From NCBI RefSeq assembly GCF_014650675.1, contig NZ_BMVK01000002.1, forward strand, positions 62,001 to 126,000: DNA of 64,000 nt, read 5' to 3'. Numbering within the stretch: the first letter of the stretch is position 1; every line of letters starts with the position of its first letter. The stretch is from Streptomyces anulatus. Lineage in GTDB: Bacteria > Actinomycetota > Actinomycetes > Streptomycetales > Streptomycetaceae. The translations under genes and the position numbers were made by a program. A model generated the notes under the pieces. It worked only from the letters and a program-made list of their open reading frames with translations, searched no databases and was not told where the DNA came from. Shown piece after piece: positions 1 through 7,354 of this stretch.

Positions 1-271
1 TGCCCAGGCCGAGGTCCTTCAGGCGCTCCACGAGCTCCAGATACGCGTCGCGGGCGGCCTCGGCCTGCGCGGGGGTGGTGATGTCCTCGCCGACGACGTC
101 GAGCGTGACCTCCAGACCCTTGTCCGCGGCGTCCTCGACGATCGGCACGACCTGGTCGACGGTCTCCCCGGCGATGAAGCGGTCGACGACCTGCTTGGTG
201 CCGGGCGCGGCCGAGACGAACCGGCGCATCTTGTCGCTGCGCGATGCGGCGAGAATCACGGGACCCAGCAC
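1..271 (-). CDS. Proline dehydrogenase (N-terminal part, cut by window edge)
   Basis: This is the first 90 residues of a proline dehydrogenase, the FAD enzyme that oxidises L-proline to 1-pyrroline-5-carboxylate. It starts at a GTG with a GGAGG ribosome site six bases upstream. The visible N-terminus (VLGPVILAASRSDKMRRFVS, then AGETVDQVV and a segment on a long-lasting 'LDVVGEDI') is characteristic of the monofunctional actinobacterial enzyme; the catalytic barrel lies outside the window. It is divergent from a PucR-type regulator, and the shared 180-base gap holds a perfect inverted repeat, so that regulator probably controls it. The identification rests on the N-terminus and on gene order known from other Streptomyces. 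Confidence 0.82.
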   Translation of the reverse strand, partial: MLGPVILAASRSDKMRRFVSAAPGTKQVVDRFIAGETVDQVVPIVEDAADKGLEVTLDVVGEDITTPAQAEAARDAYLELVERLKDLGLG

Positions 272-415
272 GGGGCACCTCCACGAATGTACGGACGAAG
301 GGCCGTAACGGTACGAACGTGAACGGACCGGTACGGCACGGATAACCACCGTGAAATCTAGGGACCGCTCCGATCCTGTGCCATCGACACCTGTCACGCA
401 TCCGTGGCCGCCATC

Positions 416-431
416 TCAGACATCTGTCTGA
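416..431. promoter_or_regulatory. Perfect 16-bp inverted repeat, candidate operator
   Basis: The sequence TCAGACA-TC-TGTCTGA is a perfect palindrome with 7-bp arms and a 2-bp centre. It lies 20 bases before the preferred GTG start of the PucR-type regulator and about 145 bases before the proline dehydrogenase start, on the opposite strand. Its position suits autoregulation and control of proline catabolism. Binding is inferred, not shown. Confidence 0.5.
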
Positions 432-451
432 AGGGGTGCGAGAATGGCGGA

Positions 452-1600
452 GTGACAGGCGATTACCAGGAACTGGTCGACGAGATCTCGGCCCTCCTCG
501 ACGCCCCGGCCACCCTGGAGAACCGGGATTTCGGCCTGGTCGCCTTCGGAGCCCACGACAGCGACGACGACTCCGCGATGGACCCGGTCCGCACCCGCTC
601 GATCCTGACCCGGCGGTCCACGCCCGCCGTGCGCGCCTGGTTCGAGGGGTTCGGCATCACCCGGGCGACCGGCCCCGTCCGGATTCCCGCCGCCCCCGAG
701 GCCGGGGTGTTCCGGGACCGCATCTGCCTTCCCGTACGCCATCGGGGTGTCGTCCTCGGTTACGTCTGGCTCCTCGACGCCGATCCCGGCCCGACCGACG
801 AGCAGCTGACCGCCGCGATGGAGGTCGCCGCCCGGATCGGGGCGCTGCTCTCCGACGAGGCGCGGGCGGGCGCCGACCTGTCGCGGGAGTTCGGCGCGGT
901 GCTCACGGCGGGCCCCGGCCGGCAGCGCGACACCGCCGTCGCCGCGCTGGGCGAGGCTCTGGGGCAGGACGCGGAGGGGCTGCACACGATGGTGTGCGTG
1001 ACCCCGTGGGTGGATGACACGCCCTCGGTACGGGGGGTGGCCTCGGCGGCCGCGCTGGCGACGGTCGCCGCGCCGGGGGCCGCCGGACCCCTGTCGCTGG
1101 CCGCGCTCGTCCGGCTGCGCGCACCGGACCGCCTCGACCCGGCCCTGAGCGCCGCGGACCGGCTGCGCACCGGCGCGGGCCCGGCCGCCACCGGGGGGAT
1201 CGCCACGCCGCGCCGGGGCCTGGACGAGCTGACGGTCTCCTGGCGCGAGGCCACGGCGGCGGCCCGCGCGGCACGGGCCGAGCCCCGCCTCGGCCCGGTC
1301 GCCCGCTGGTCGGCGATCGGCCCGTACCGCCTGCTGACCGCCCTCCCGGGCACCGGCGACGACCCCGGGGACCCGGCGGTCGCCCCGCTGCTGACCTCGC
1401 CGCACCGGGAGCTGGCACACACCGCCGAGGTGTTCCTGGACCGCGCGGGCCAGGCGGGCCGGACGGCCGCCGCGCTGGGCATCCACCGCCAGACGCTGTA
1501 CTACCGGCTCTCCCGGATCCAGCAGATCACCGGCCTCGACCTGAACGACGGCGAGGACCGGCTGCTGCTGCACATGGCGGTGAAACGGGCCCGGCTGTAG
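452..1600 (+). CDS. PucR/CdaR-family transcriptional regulator (probable proline-catabolism activator)
   Basis: This 382-residue protein has an N-terminal sensory region (residues about 1-150, GAF-like: '[22 protein letters not shown]') and ends in the PucR C-terminal helix-turn-helix: [20 protein letters not shown] followed by [20 protein letters not shown]. The start at GTG 452 is preferred. An in-frame GTG at 404 would place the 416-431 palindrome inside the coding sequence, and the residues it adds do not look like the family. It is divergent from proline dehydrogenase, so activation of proline use in response to an intracellular signal is likely. The HTH assignment is firm; the target is inferred from neighbourhood. 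Confidence 0.85.
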   Translation: MTGDYQELVDEISALLDAPATLENRDFGLVAFGAHDSDDDSAMDPVRTRSILTRRSTPAVRAWFEGFGITRATGPVRIPAAPEAGVFRDRICLPVRHRGVVLGYVWLLDADPGPTDEQLTAAMEVAARIGALLSDEARAGADLSREFGAVLTAGPGRQRDTAVAALGEALGQDAEGLHTMVCVTPWVDDTPSVRGVASAAALATVAAPGAAGPLSLAALVRLRAPDRLDPALSAADRLRTGAGPAATGGIATPRRGLDELTVSWREATAAARAARAEPRLGPVARWSAIGPYRLLTALPGTGDDPGDPAVAPLLTSPHRELAHTAEVFLDRAGQAGRTAAALGIHRQTLYYRLSRIQQITGLDLNDGEDRLLLHMAVKRARL

Positions 1601-1631
1601 GGCACGACCGTGCGGGGGCCGTGCGGGCCCG

Positions 1632-2414
1632 TCACTTGCCGAAGCGGCGTTCCCGGTTCGCGTACGAGCGCAGCGCGCGCAGGAAGTCCACGTGGCGGAA
1701 GGCCGGCCAGTAGCAGTCCACCCAGTGCATCTCGGCGTAGGCGGACTGCCAGAGGAGGAAGCCGGACAGCCGCTGCTCCCCGGAGGTGCGGATGATGAAG
1801 TCGGTGTGGTCGGCCACGGGCGAGTAGAGGTGCCGGGAGATGTCGTCGATCCCGAACCGGGCGACCAGTTCGGCCGGGTCGCCACCGGCCGCGATGTGCT
1901 CCTCGAAGGCGCTCTTCACGGCGTCGACGATCTCGCGCCGGCCGCCGTAGCCGACCGCCACGTCCACCTTGAGGCCGCCGCGCCCGGCCGTGGCGTCGGT
2001 GGCCTCCTTGAGCACCCGGGCGCTGGCGCCGGGCAGCATGTCGAGCGAGCCGATCGCCCGGACCTCCCAGTCACGGCCCTCGGCGGTGATGTCCCGGACG
2101 GTCTCCTCGATGACCTCGATCAGCGGGCCGAGCTCTTCGGCGGGGCGGCCCAGGTTGTCGTCGGAGAGCATGAAGAGGGTCACGTGCTCGATCCCGGCGG
2201 CCGTGCACCAGCCCAGGAACGTGGTCACCTTGGCGCCGCCCGCCCGGTAGCCCTCGCGGACGTCCGTGTGCCCGGCCTTCCGGGCCCAGCGCCGGTTGCC
2301 GTCGACCATGATCCCCACGTGCTGGGGGCGCGGCAGGCCCACCAGGGTCGCGGCGAGCCGGCGCTCGTACACCGCTTCGATCGGCCGTCGGAGGAACAGG
2401 GGAAGCAGCTTCAT
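1632..2414 (-). CDS. Isoprenyl (cis-prenyl) transferase, UppS family
   Basis: A 260-residue cis-prenyltransferase, which condenses isopentenyl diphosphate onto an allylic diphosphate to make polyprenyl carriers for cell-wall and glycan assembly. The signature is clear: HVGIMVDGNRRWARKAG at residues about 32-48 holds the Mg/diphosphate Asp and the conserved NRRWA. The C-terminal block RTSGEQRLSGFLLWQSAYAE holds the substrate-binding Arg and Ser residues. The ATG at 2414 has GGAG eight bases upstream and is preferred over GTG 2423. Streptomyces carry several paralogues, so chain length (decaprenyl, undecaprenyl or shorter) cannot be told from sequence. It converges with the PucR gene, 31 bases away. 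Confidence 0.9.
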   Translation of the reverse strand: MKLLPLFLRRPIEAVYERRLAATLVGLPRPQHVGIMVDGNRRWARKAGHTDVREGYRAGGAKVTTFLGWCTAAGIEHVTLFMLSDDNLGRPAEELGPLIEVIEETVRDITAEGRDWEVRAIGSLDMLPGASARVLKEATDATAGRGGLKVDVAVGYGGRREIVDAVKSAFEEHIAAGGDPAELVARFGIDDISRHLYSPVADHTDFIIRTSGEQRLSGFLLWQSAYAEMHWVDCYWPAFRHVDFLRALRSYANRERRFGK

Positions 2415-2464
2415 GGACCCCACTCCATCACAGGGCCGCCGGTGCCGGACGACCCGCCGGCGGC

Positions 2465-2519
2465 CCCGGACGCCACCGGCCGGATCCGGCCGAAGTCCCG
2501 GACGCCACCGGCCGGATCC
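2465..2519. repeat. Tandem 23-bp direct repeat forming a strong hairpin (likely terminator)
   Basis: Two identical 23-base copies (2465-2487 and 2497-2519) lie 32 bases apart. Each ends in GGCCGGATCC. Two folds are possible: the palindrome GGCCGGATCCGGCC at 2478-2491, and a 10-bp stem between 2482-2491 and 2510-2519. It begins directly after the stop codon of the leftward hypothetical gene, so it probably terminates the immunity-gene operon. Confidence 0.6.
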
Positions 2520-3050
2520 TCACAACGGGCCGTCCCCGCCCTCCGGTTCGGTGACCGGGCGGTCGCTGACCAGGGCGGCCAGCACCAGCGGCGCGTCCCC
2601 GTCGCTGTGCCCCACGGTCAGGGCGATCCACCGGCCGCCGGGGGCGACCGGGCCCCAGACCACCAGGTCCCCGTACAGATCCTCGGCGAACAGCGCCTCG
2701 AACAGCGGCTCCACGGGCGTCCCCGCCTCCCGCCGCAGCAGCGCCACGTGCAGCCGCACCGGCCGGTGCGGGCCCCAGAGGCCGTCCAACGCCCCTGCCA
2801 GTTCCGCCAGACGGCCCTCGGCGGCCTCCTCGGCGTCGTTCCACTCGGGGGCGTACACGCCGGTGAGGGGGTCACCCTCCCAGAGCGGCACGATCCGGAA
2901 GCCCTCCCCGACCGTGACCGTCCATTCGCCGGTGGCCGGGTCGCCCTCGGCCGCCGTGGGGCCGGCGGCCGGTACGGGGGCGGCGAGGAGCCCGGTCACC
3001 TCGGCGAGGGCGCGCTCCGCGTCGAACTCCTCGCCCGCCCGGGAGGTCAC
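2520..3050 (-). CDS. Hypothetical protein co-translated with Imm52-like gene
   Basis: A 176-residue acidic, soluble protein with no signal peptide or membrane segment. It starts with GTG inside the stop codon of the upstream Imm52-like gene (GTGA overlap), a typical sign of translational coupling. The middle of the protein (VPLWEGDPLTGVYAPEWNDA) and the end (LYGDLVVWGPVAPGGRWIAL) have alternating hydrophobic and aromatic residues, as in small alpha/beta immunity proteins. I do not recognise the family. From context it may be a second immunity protein or an accessory to its neighbour. Its only operon partner is the Imm52-like gene. Confidence 0.7.
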   Translation of the reverse strand: MTSRAGEEFDAERALAEVTGLLAAPVPAAGPTAAEGDPATGEWTVTVGEGFRIVPLWEGDPLTGVYAPEWNDAEEAAEGRLAELAGALDGLWGPHRPVRLHVALLRREAGTPVEPLFEALFAEDLYGDLVVWGPVAPGGRWIALTVGHSDGDAPLVLAALVSDRPVTEPEGGDGPL

Positions 3051-3745
3051 AGGACCGCCCGGTCCATCGGGCGGGGCAGCGGCGCCAGCGCCCCCGCCGC
3101 ACGCAGCCGCTGGTACACCCGCACCACGCTCGCACTGTCACCCGGAGCCGCGATGCTCAGCAACTCTCCGCCGCCGGGCAGGGGTTCGCGGACCACTTCC
3201 AGGTCTTCGGGGACGAGCGCGGCGCGGGCGGGGGAGAGGTAACCGGTCCGGCCGATGACCGGGTCGCCGACGGAGTACCCGGCGTCGTCCTCCAGCGCGT
3301 CCAGCACGTCGTCGTCGCTCACGTCGCCGAAGTCCGGTTCCCACACCCGGGCGACGAGCGACAGGAGCGCCTCCTCGGGGACCACGGCCTCGTCCGGGGC
3401 GTGCAGGATGATCGCGAGCGACTGGAGCAGGAACTCCGGCGCCCCTCCGGCCAGTCCGCTGATCTCGGCCTCCCAGCCGGGCGCCCCGGTGCCGACGAGC
3501 CGCAGCCCGGTGCCGGTGAGGTCCGACCAGTCGGCCGCGCTCTGGGCGGTGCGGACCGCGCCGAGCAGGGCGTCCCCGTCGGAGGTGAAGGCGGTGGCGG
3601 GCCCGTTCCCGTGGACCTGGCTCCAGGCGTCGGCCGCCTGCGGGACCAGCTCGGCGAACCCGTCGAGGGTCCGCCGCCACCGGTCGGCCAACGCCTCGGC
3701 CGGCTCCGGCCGGGGACCCCAGAAGCCCCGCACTACACGTCGCAT
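3047..3745 (-). CDS. Imm52-like immunity protein
   Basis: A 232-residue cytosolic protein beginning MRRVVRGFWGPRPEPAEALA. The RGFWGPRPE start and the following helix resemble the Imm52 family, as I remember it: predicted immunity proteins of polymorphic toxin systems, commonly beside toxins of the Tox-REase-5 fold. GGAGGAGA lies eight bases before the ATG. A leftward gene with a REase-fold C-terminus sits at 7355-9865, which would be the expected upstream partner, but an oppositely oriented cassette lies between them. Family assignment is by eye on the N-terminal motif; the cognate-toxin idea is an inference. Confidence 0.6.
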   Translation of the reverse strand: MRRVVRGFWGPRPEPAEALADRWRRTLDGFAELVPQAADAWSQVHGNGPATAFTSDGDALLGAVRTAQSAADWSDLTGTGLRLVGTGAPGWEAEISGLAGGAPEFLLQSLAIILHAPDEAVVPEEALLSLVARVWEPDFGDVSDDDVLDALEDDAGYSVGDPVIGRTGYLSPARAALVPEDLEVVREPLPGGGELLSIAAPGDSASVVRVYQRLRAAGALAPLPRPMDRAVL

Positions 3746-3829
3746 GCTCGTCTCTCCTCCGTCGGCCGGCCCGCTGCACGCGGTCCCCCGGCCGGACGGC
3801 GGCCGGGATCACCACGCGTGCAGGCTACT

Positions 3830-3960
3830 AAGGGCTGTCCCACAATTCCCGGCGGGCGCACGACAACGGCTACGGCGCCTCGCCGCGTTGCCGGAACATC
3901 CTCGTACATCCCGTATGCGGATCCCCCTCCGCCCTGCGACGCACCGCGTCCGAGAAACAG
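3830..3960. repeat. Intergenic palindromic element beginning AGGGCTGTCCC
   Basis: The gap between the Imm52-like gene and the Bell-like gene begins AGGGCTGTCCCACAATTCCC, followed by a large imperfect palindrome (GGCGCCTCGCCGCGTTGCCGG on one side, CCGCCCTGCGACGCACCGCG on the other). A similar start, GGGCTGTCCCGCACCCCC, occurs at 22901. I recall related sequences between genes in many Streptomyces genomes, sometimes flanked at both ends by the same 11-mer. Only one end is visible here. It may be a decayed mobile element or a structured untranslated region. Confidence 0.5.
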
Positions 3961-4029
3961 CCGCCGGACAATGGGTCCGCGTCCTATCCTCGTCGCCAGG
4001 ACGGTTGTTCGGGCTGCGAGGGGGACGCG

Positions 4030-4452
4030 ATGGATCCGATCACTGTGGCAGGACTGGCCGGTACCGCACTGGTGGGAGCCATGGCCACCGACGCCTGGCA
4101 GCAGACGCGGGACGGGGTCGTCGCCCTGTGGCATCGCGTCCACCCCGAGCGTGCCCAGGAAGTCGGTCAGGAGTTGACGCGGCTCCGCTCGATCGTCGAG
4201 GAACGCGGAACCGCCGAGGTCGAAGCGGCGATGACGCAGCTGTGGCAGTTGCGCCTGCGCGATCTGCTCCTGGCAGACCCGGCCCTCACCGCGGAGCTCA
4301 CCACCCGACTGGCCCACCTTGCCGACGAGATGGCCGCACGAGGCACGTCCCCGGACACCCAGGTCGTCGGCAGTCAGCATCTGGAGGCCCACGCGTCCGA
4401 GAGCGGCCGGGTCTACCAGGCCGCGCGGGACATGCACATCACCGAGAGCTGA
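4030..4452 (+). CDS. Bell-like death-effector protein with C-terminal amyloid-type motif
   Basis: A 140-residue protein in two parts. Residues 1-110 are helical and start with a hydrophobic glycine/alanine-rich segment (ITVAGLAGTALVGAMATDAW), resembling the bacterial Bell domain, the counterpart of membrane-damaging HeLo/MLKL four-helix domains. Residues 111-125 are a flexible linker. Residues 125-140 are SGRVYQAARDMHITES, ending at the stop. The next gene carries GGRVYQAARDLYVSE near its N-terminus. In known bacterial systems an NLR and its effector share such short amyloid-forming motifs (BASS), and the NLR seeds the effector. GAGGGGG lies five bases before the ATG. Motif sharing is seen directly; the Bell assignment and killing role are inferred. 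Confidence 0.72.
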   Translation: MDPITVAGLAGTALVGAMATDAWQQTRDGVVALWHRVHPERAQEVGQELTRLRSIVEERGTAEVEAAMTQLWQLRLRDLLLADPALTAELTTRLAHLADEMAARGTSPDTQVVGSQHLEAHASESGRVYQAARDMHITES

Positions 4453-4465
4453 GGGGCCGCGGCTC

Positions 4466-7333
4466 ATGGGTGGGCGGGAGGCGGCGGAGGGCCCACCGAT
4501 CCCGTCGGCTCCCCCTGCGGGCGCCGGGCCGGGTGCGGGGGCCGCGGGAGCGGATTCCGCGGCACCGGGGCCCGTTCGCCTGGACGCCTTCGCGCCGGGC
4601 GGCCGGGTCTACCAGGCCGCCCGGGACCTGTATGTCTCGGAGGCCCACCACGTCAGGCCGGCCGGGCCCCTGGCCGTCGTCGAACCCGTGCTGCCCACCG
4701 ACGCGGCGGCGGCCGAGGTGTTCGTGGGCCGGGGCGCGGAGAGGCGGGAGGTCCTGGCCGTGCTCGACCCGGCCCACGGCGCCACCGGCATGATCGTCGC
4801 CTCGTCCGTCGCGGGGCTCGCCGGCATCGGCAAGACCGCCCTCGCCCGCTCCTGCGCCGCCGAAGCCGTGGGGCGGGGCTGGTACGCGGGCGGCGCCGTG
4901 TTCGTCGACCTCAACGGCTACGCGCGCGACCCCGCCGACCAGGTCATGCCCGAGCACGTTTTCGCCCCCATGCTCCACGCCCTCGGCTTCCCGGGCCGTC
5001 CGGCCGACTCCCCCGCGGGGCAGGCGGCCCAGTACCACCGGATGCTGGCCGGCCTGGCCGCCGAGGGCCGCCCGGTCCTGCTCGTTCTCGACAACGCGTC
5101 CAGCACCGCTCAGATCTCCGACCTCATGCCCCGCTCCAGGGCCCACCGCACCCTCATCACCTCGCGGCACACCCTGGTGACACGAGGCTCCCGCACCCTC
5201 GAACTCGGCGCCCTGTCACCCGCCGGCGCGCGGGCCCTCGTCGAGGAGCAGCTTGAGTTCCTCTCCCCCGGCGGGACCCGCACCCGACAGGACGCCGCGG
5301 GCACGGAGCGCCTCTGTCGCCTGTGCGGCCATCTGCCGTTGGCGCTGCACATCGCCACGGCCCTCCTCGCCCGCGATCCGGACCTGACGCCGTCGGACCT
5401 CGCGGACGAACTCGCCCGCGCACGCCACAAGCTGGACGTCCTCGACGACGGGGAACGGGCGGTGCGCGCCGCGTTCGAGCTCTCCTACCGCCGCCTGACG
5501 TCCCAGCAGGCCCGCATGTTCCGCCTGCTGCCCGTCAACCCCGGGCCGCACATCGCCACGGACGCCGTCGCACGCCTCGTCGACCTGGCCGACGACCAGG
5601 CCGTCGGGCTGATCCGGGAGCTGGCCCGCGCCCATGTCGTCGAACGGGTGGGCAACGGCGTCTGGCGACAGCACGACCTCATGCGCGCCTACGCGATCCA
5701 ACTGCTCGGCCACCACGGCGACAACCAGGGCGCGGCCTCCAACCGGCTCATCGAGCACTACATAGCCCTGGCGGCCGACGCCATGTCGGCCCTGCACGGC
5801 GAGGGGCCCGTCACCTCCTTCCCCACGGTGGAGGCCGCGCTGGCCTGGTGCGACCGTGAGCACCCCAACCTCCAGGCCGCGACCTCGATGGCCGCGACCT
5901 TCGGCGACGACGACGGCGCCCTGCGCATCCAGGAGACCCTGGTCGCGGTGTACGCCCACCGCGGGCAGACCGCCGAATGGGAGGCCGCCGCCCGGACGGC
6001 CGTGCGCTTCGCGAGGGAGGCGAAGGACCACCCCGGCCGATCCCGCGCACTGCACCAGGTGATGGTCGCCCTGGAACGCGCGGGACGCCAGGACGAAGCG
6101 GTGGAGGCGGCAGGGGTGCTGCTGGGCTTTCAGCAGGTAGTCATCGAGGCGGCCTCCCTGGCCGAGCATCCCCTCGACTGCCAGCGGCTCCTGCAACACG
6201 CCGTCGCCGCGGTGGCGGAGAGCGGGCGCCTGCTCGGCGGGAGGGAGGACGGGTTGCTGCACACACGGCGCGCCGACATCGCGCGGGTGGCGAACGCCCG
6301 TCACCTGGACGAGACCTTCCGGGAGATCGGCCCACGAGCGCCACGTCGCCCGGCCGGGCCGGACACCGAGGACGTGCCGGGCGAGGACTTCCGGGGAACC
6401 GTCCCACGACCACCGCGCCGCCCGCCCGAGCCGCCCGCCGAGGAGGAGGTACCCGACGTTGCCTTGGAGGCGACGCGTTGGGCCCGGGAAGCTCTGGAGC
6501 GCCTGTCGGAGCACTCCCCCGGAGTCGCCCATTCGGTCGCCGGGGCCGCCCCCGCGCAGATGGCGGCCCGGCGCGCGCTGTCGCTGATCCCCGAGGACCT
6601 GCGGCCGGAGGACGCCGATGACTGGCGGGGGGTGTGCGCGCTGCTGGCGCGCTTCGCCGCGGCACGGCTCGCGGGAGGCCCGATGTCGCGCGACGCCGGG
6701 CGGCTCGCCCAGCAGGAGTGGTCCTGGGGGGTCCTGCCCCATGTGGCGGGTACGTACGAGATCGCCGTGCAGGCCTACCGACGCGTCAACGATGCCGCGC
6801 CCCAGGTGCGCCTGTACTCCGACCTCGCGGAGGAGAGCTTCCAGTCCGGGGCCTACCCACTGGCCGCCAAGTGCCGGCTCGCGGCGGCCGGGATCGCGGA
6901 AGCGATGGGCGACGAGGAGGGTCAGGGGGAGGCGCTCTCCGCCGCCGCGCACGCCCACCTGCTGATGGCGAACCACGAGGAGGCCGCCCGGTTCGCCGAG
7001 AGCGCCTTCCCTCTCCTCACCGCCGCGAAGCGCCCCGGGCCCGCCGGCCGGGCGCTCACCACCCTGGCGAACGCCCGCTTCAGCCTGAACCTCCCGGCCC
7101 AGGCGCTCTCCGCCGCCCTCGGAGCCGAGGCCCTCACCGCGTCGGCGGGCGATCTTCCGGGCCGCACGGCGGCCCTCCTCGTCCTGGGTCTCGCACAACG
7201 CGACACCGACCGCGCCGAGGACTCCTCCGCCTCCTGGCGGACCGCGCTGCACATCGCCCGGACCCTCGATGACCCCTACCTCACCCCCAGCACGGAGTCC
7301 TTCCTCAAGAGCGTGGGCCACCTGCGCGGGTGA
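4466..7333 (+). CDS. NLR-like STAND ATPase: amyloid motif + NB-ARC + TPR repeats
   Basis: A 955-residue signal-transduction ATPase. Order of parts: disordered Pro/Ala/Gly N-terminus (1-40); GGRVYQAARDLYVSE (45-59), matching the end of the preceding protein; NB-ARC ATPase with Walker A GLAGIGKTAL (117-126), Walker B VLLVLDN (204-210), sensor TSR (232-234) and GHLPLAL (288-294); winged-helix region (about 320-430); then a long TPR superhelix to the end. A proline-rich insert near residues 620-665 is a 24-residue unit repeated twice. The ATG at 4466 has GAGGGG nine bases upstream and starts 13 bases after the previous stop, so the two genes form one operon. Expected role: ligand sensing by the TPRs, ATP-driven oligomerisation, then templating of the effector motif. 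Confidence 0.82.
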   Translation: MGGREAAEGPPIPSAPPAGAGPGAGAAGADSAAPGPVRLDAFAPGGRVYQAARDLYVSEAHHVRPAGPLAVVEPVLPTDAAAAEVFVGRGAERREVLAVLDPAHGATGMIVASSVAGLAGIGKTALARSCAAEAVGRGWYAGGAVFVDLNGYARDPADQVMPEHVFAPMLHALGFPGRPADSPAGQAAQYHRMLAGLAAEGRPVLLVLDNASSTAQISDLMPRSRAHRTLITSRHTLVTRGSRTLELGALSPAGARALVEEQLEFLSPGGTRTRQDAAGTERLCRLCGHLPLALHIATALLARDPDLTPSDLADELARARHKLDVLDDGERAVRAAFELSYRRLTSQQARMFRLLPVNPGPHIATDAVARLVDLADDQAVGLIRELARAHVVERVGNGVWRQHDLMRAYAIQLLGHHGDNQGAASNRLIEHYIALAADAMSALHGEGPVTSFPTVEAALAWCDREHPNLQAATSMAATFGDDDGALRIQETLVAVYAHRGQTAEWEAAARTAVRFAREAKDHPGRSRALHQVMVALERAGRQDEAVEAAGVLLGFQQVVIEAASLAEHPLDCQRLLQHAVAAVAESGRLLGGREDGLLHTRRADIARVANARHLDETFREIGPRAPRRPAGPDTEDVPGEDFRGTVPRPPRRPPEPPAEEEVPDVALEATRWAREALERLSEHSPGVAHSVAGAAPAQMAARRALSLIPEDLRPEDADDWRGVCALLARFAAARLAGGPMSRDAGRLAQQEWSWGVLPHVAGTYEIAVQAYRRVNDAAPQVRLYSDLAEESFQSGAYPLAAKCRLAAAGIAEAMGDEEGQGEALSAAAHAHLLMANHEEAARFAESAFPLLTAAKRPGPAGRALTTLANARFSLNLPAQALSAALGAEALTASAGDLPGRTAALLVLGLAQRDTDRAEDSSASWRTALHIARTLDDPYLTPSTESFLKSVGHLRG

Positions 7334-7354
7334 GGTGTGGTCGCGGCCCCGTGC

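Noticed and set aside
416..1885. Long leftward open frame overlapping the PucR gene (489 residues)
   Set aside because: Composition is Arg/Gly/Pro-rich with no family motif; it is a GC-driven shadow of the PucR and prenyltransferase genes.
4319..4465. Upstream extension of the STAND ATPase to 4319
   Set aside because: It would overlap the Bell-like gene by 134 bases and has no ribosome site; ATG 4466 has one and gives a sensible start.
5216..7321. Leftward 701-residue frame opposite the STAND ATPase
   Set aside because: The rightward frame has clear NB-ARC motifs and TPR repeats; the reverse frame is low in recognisable motifs and is a shadow.
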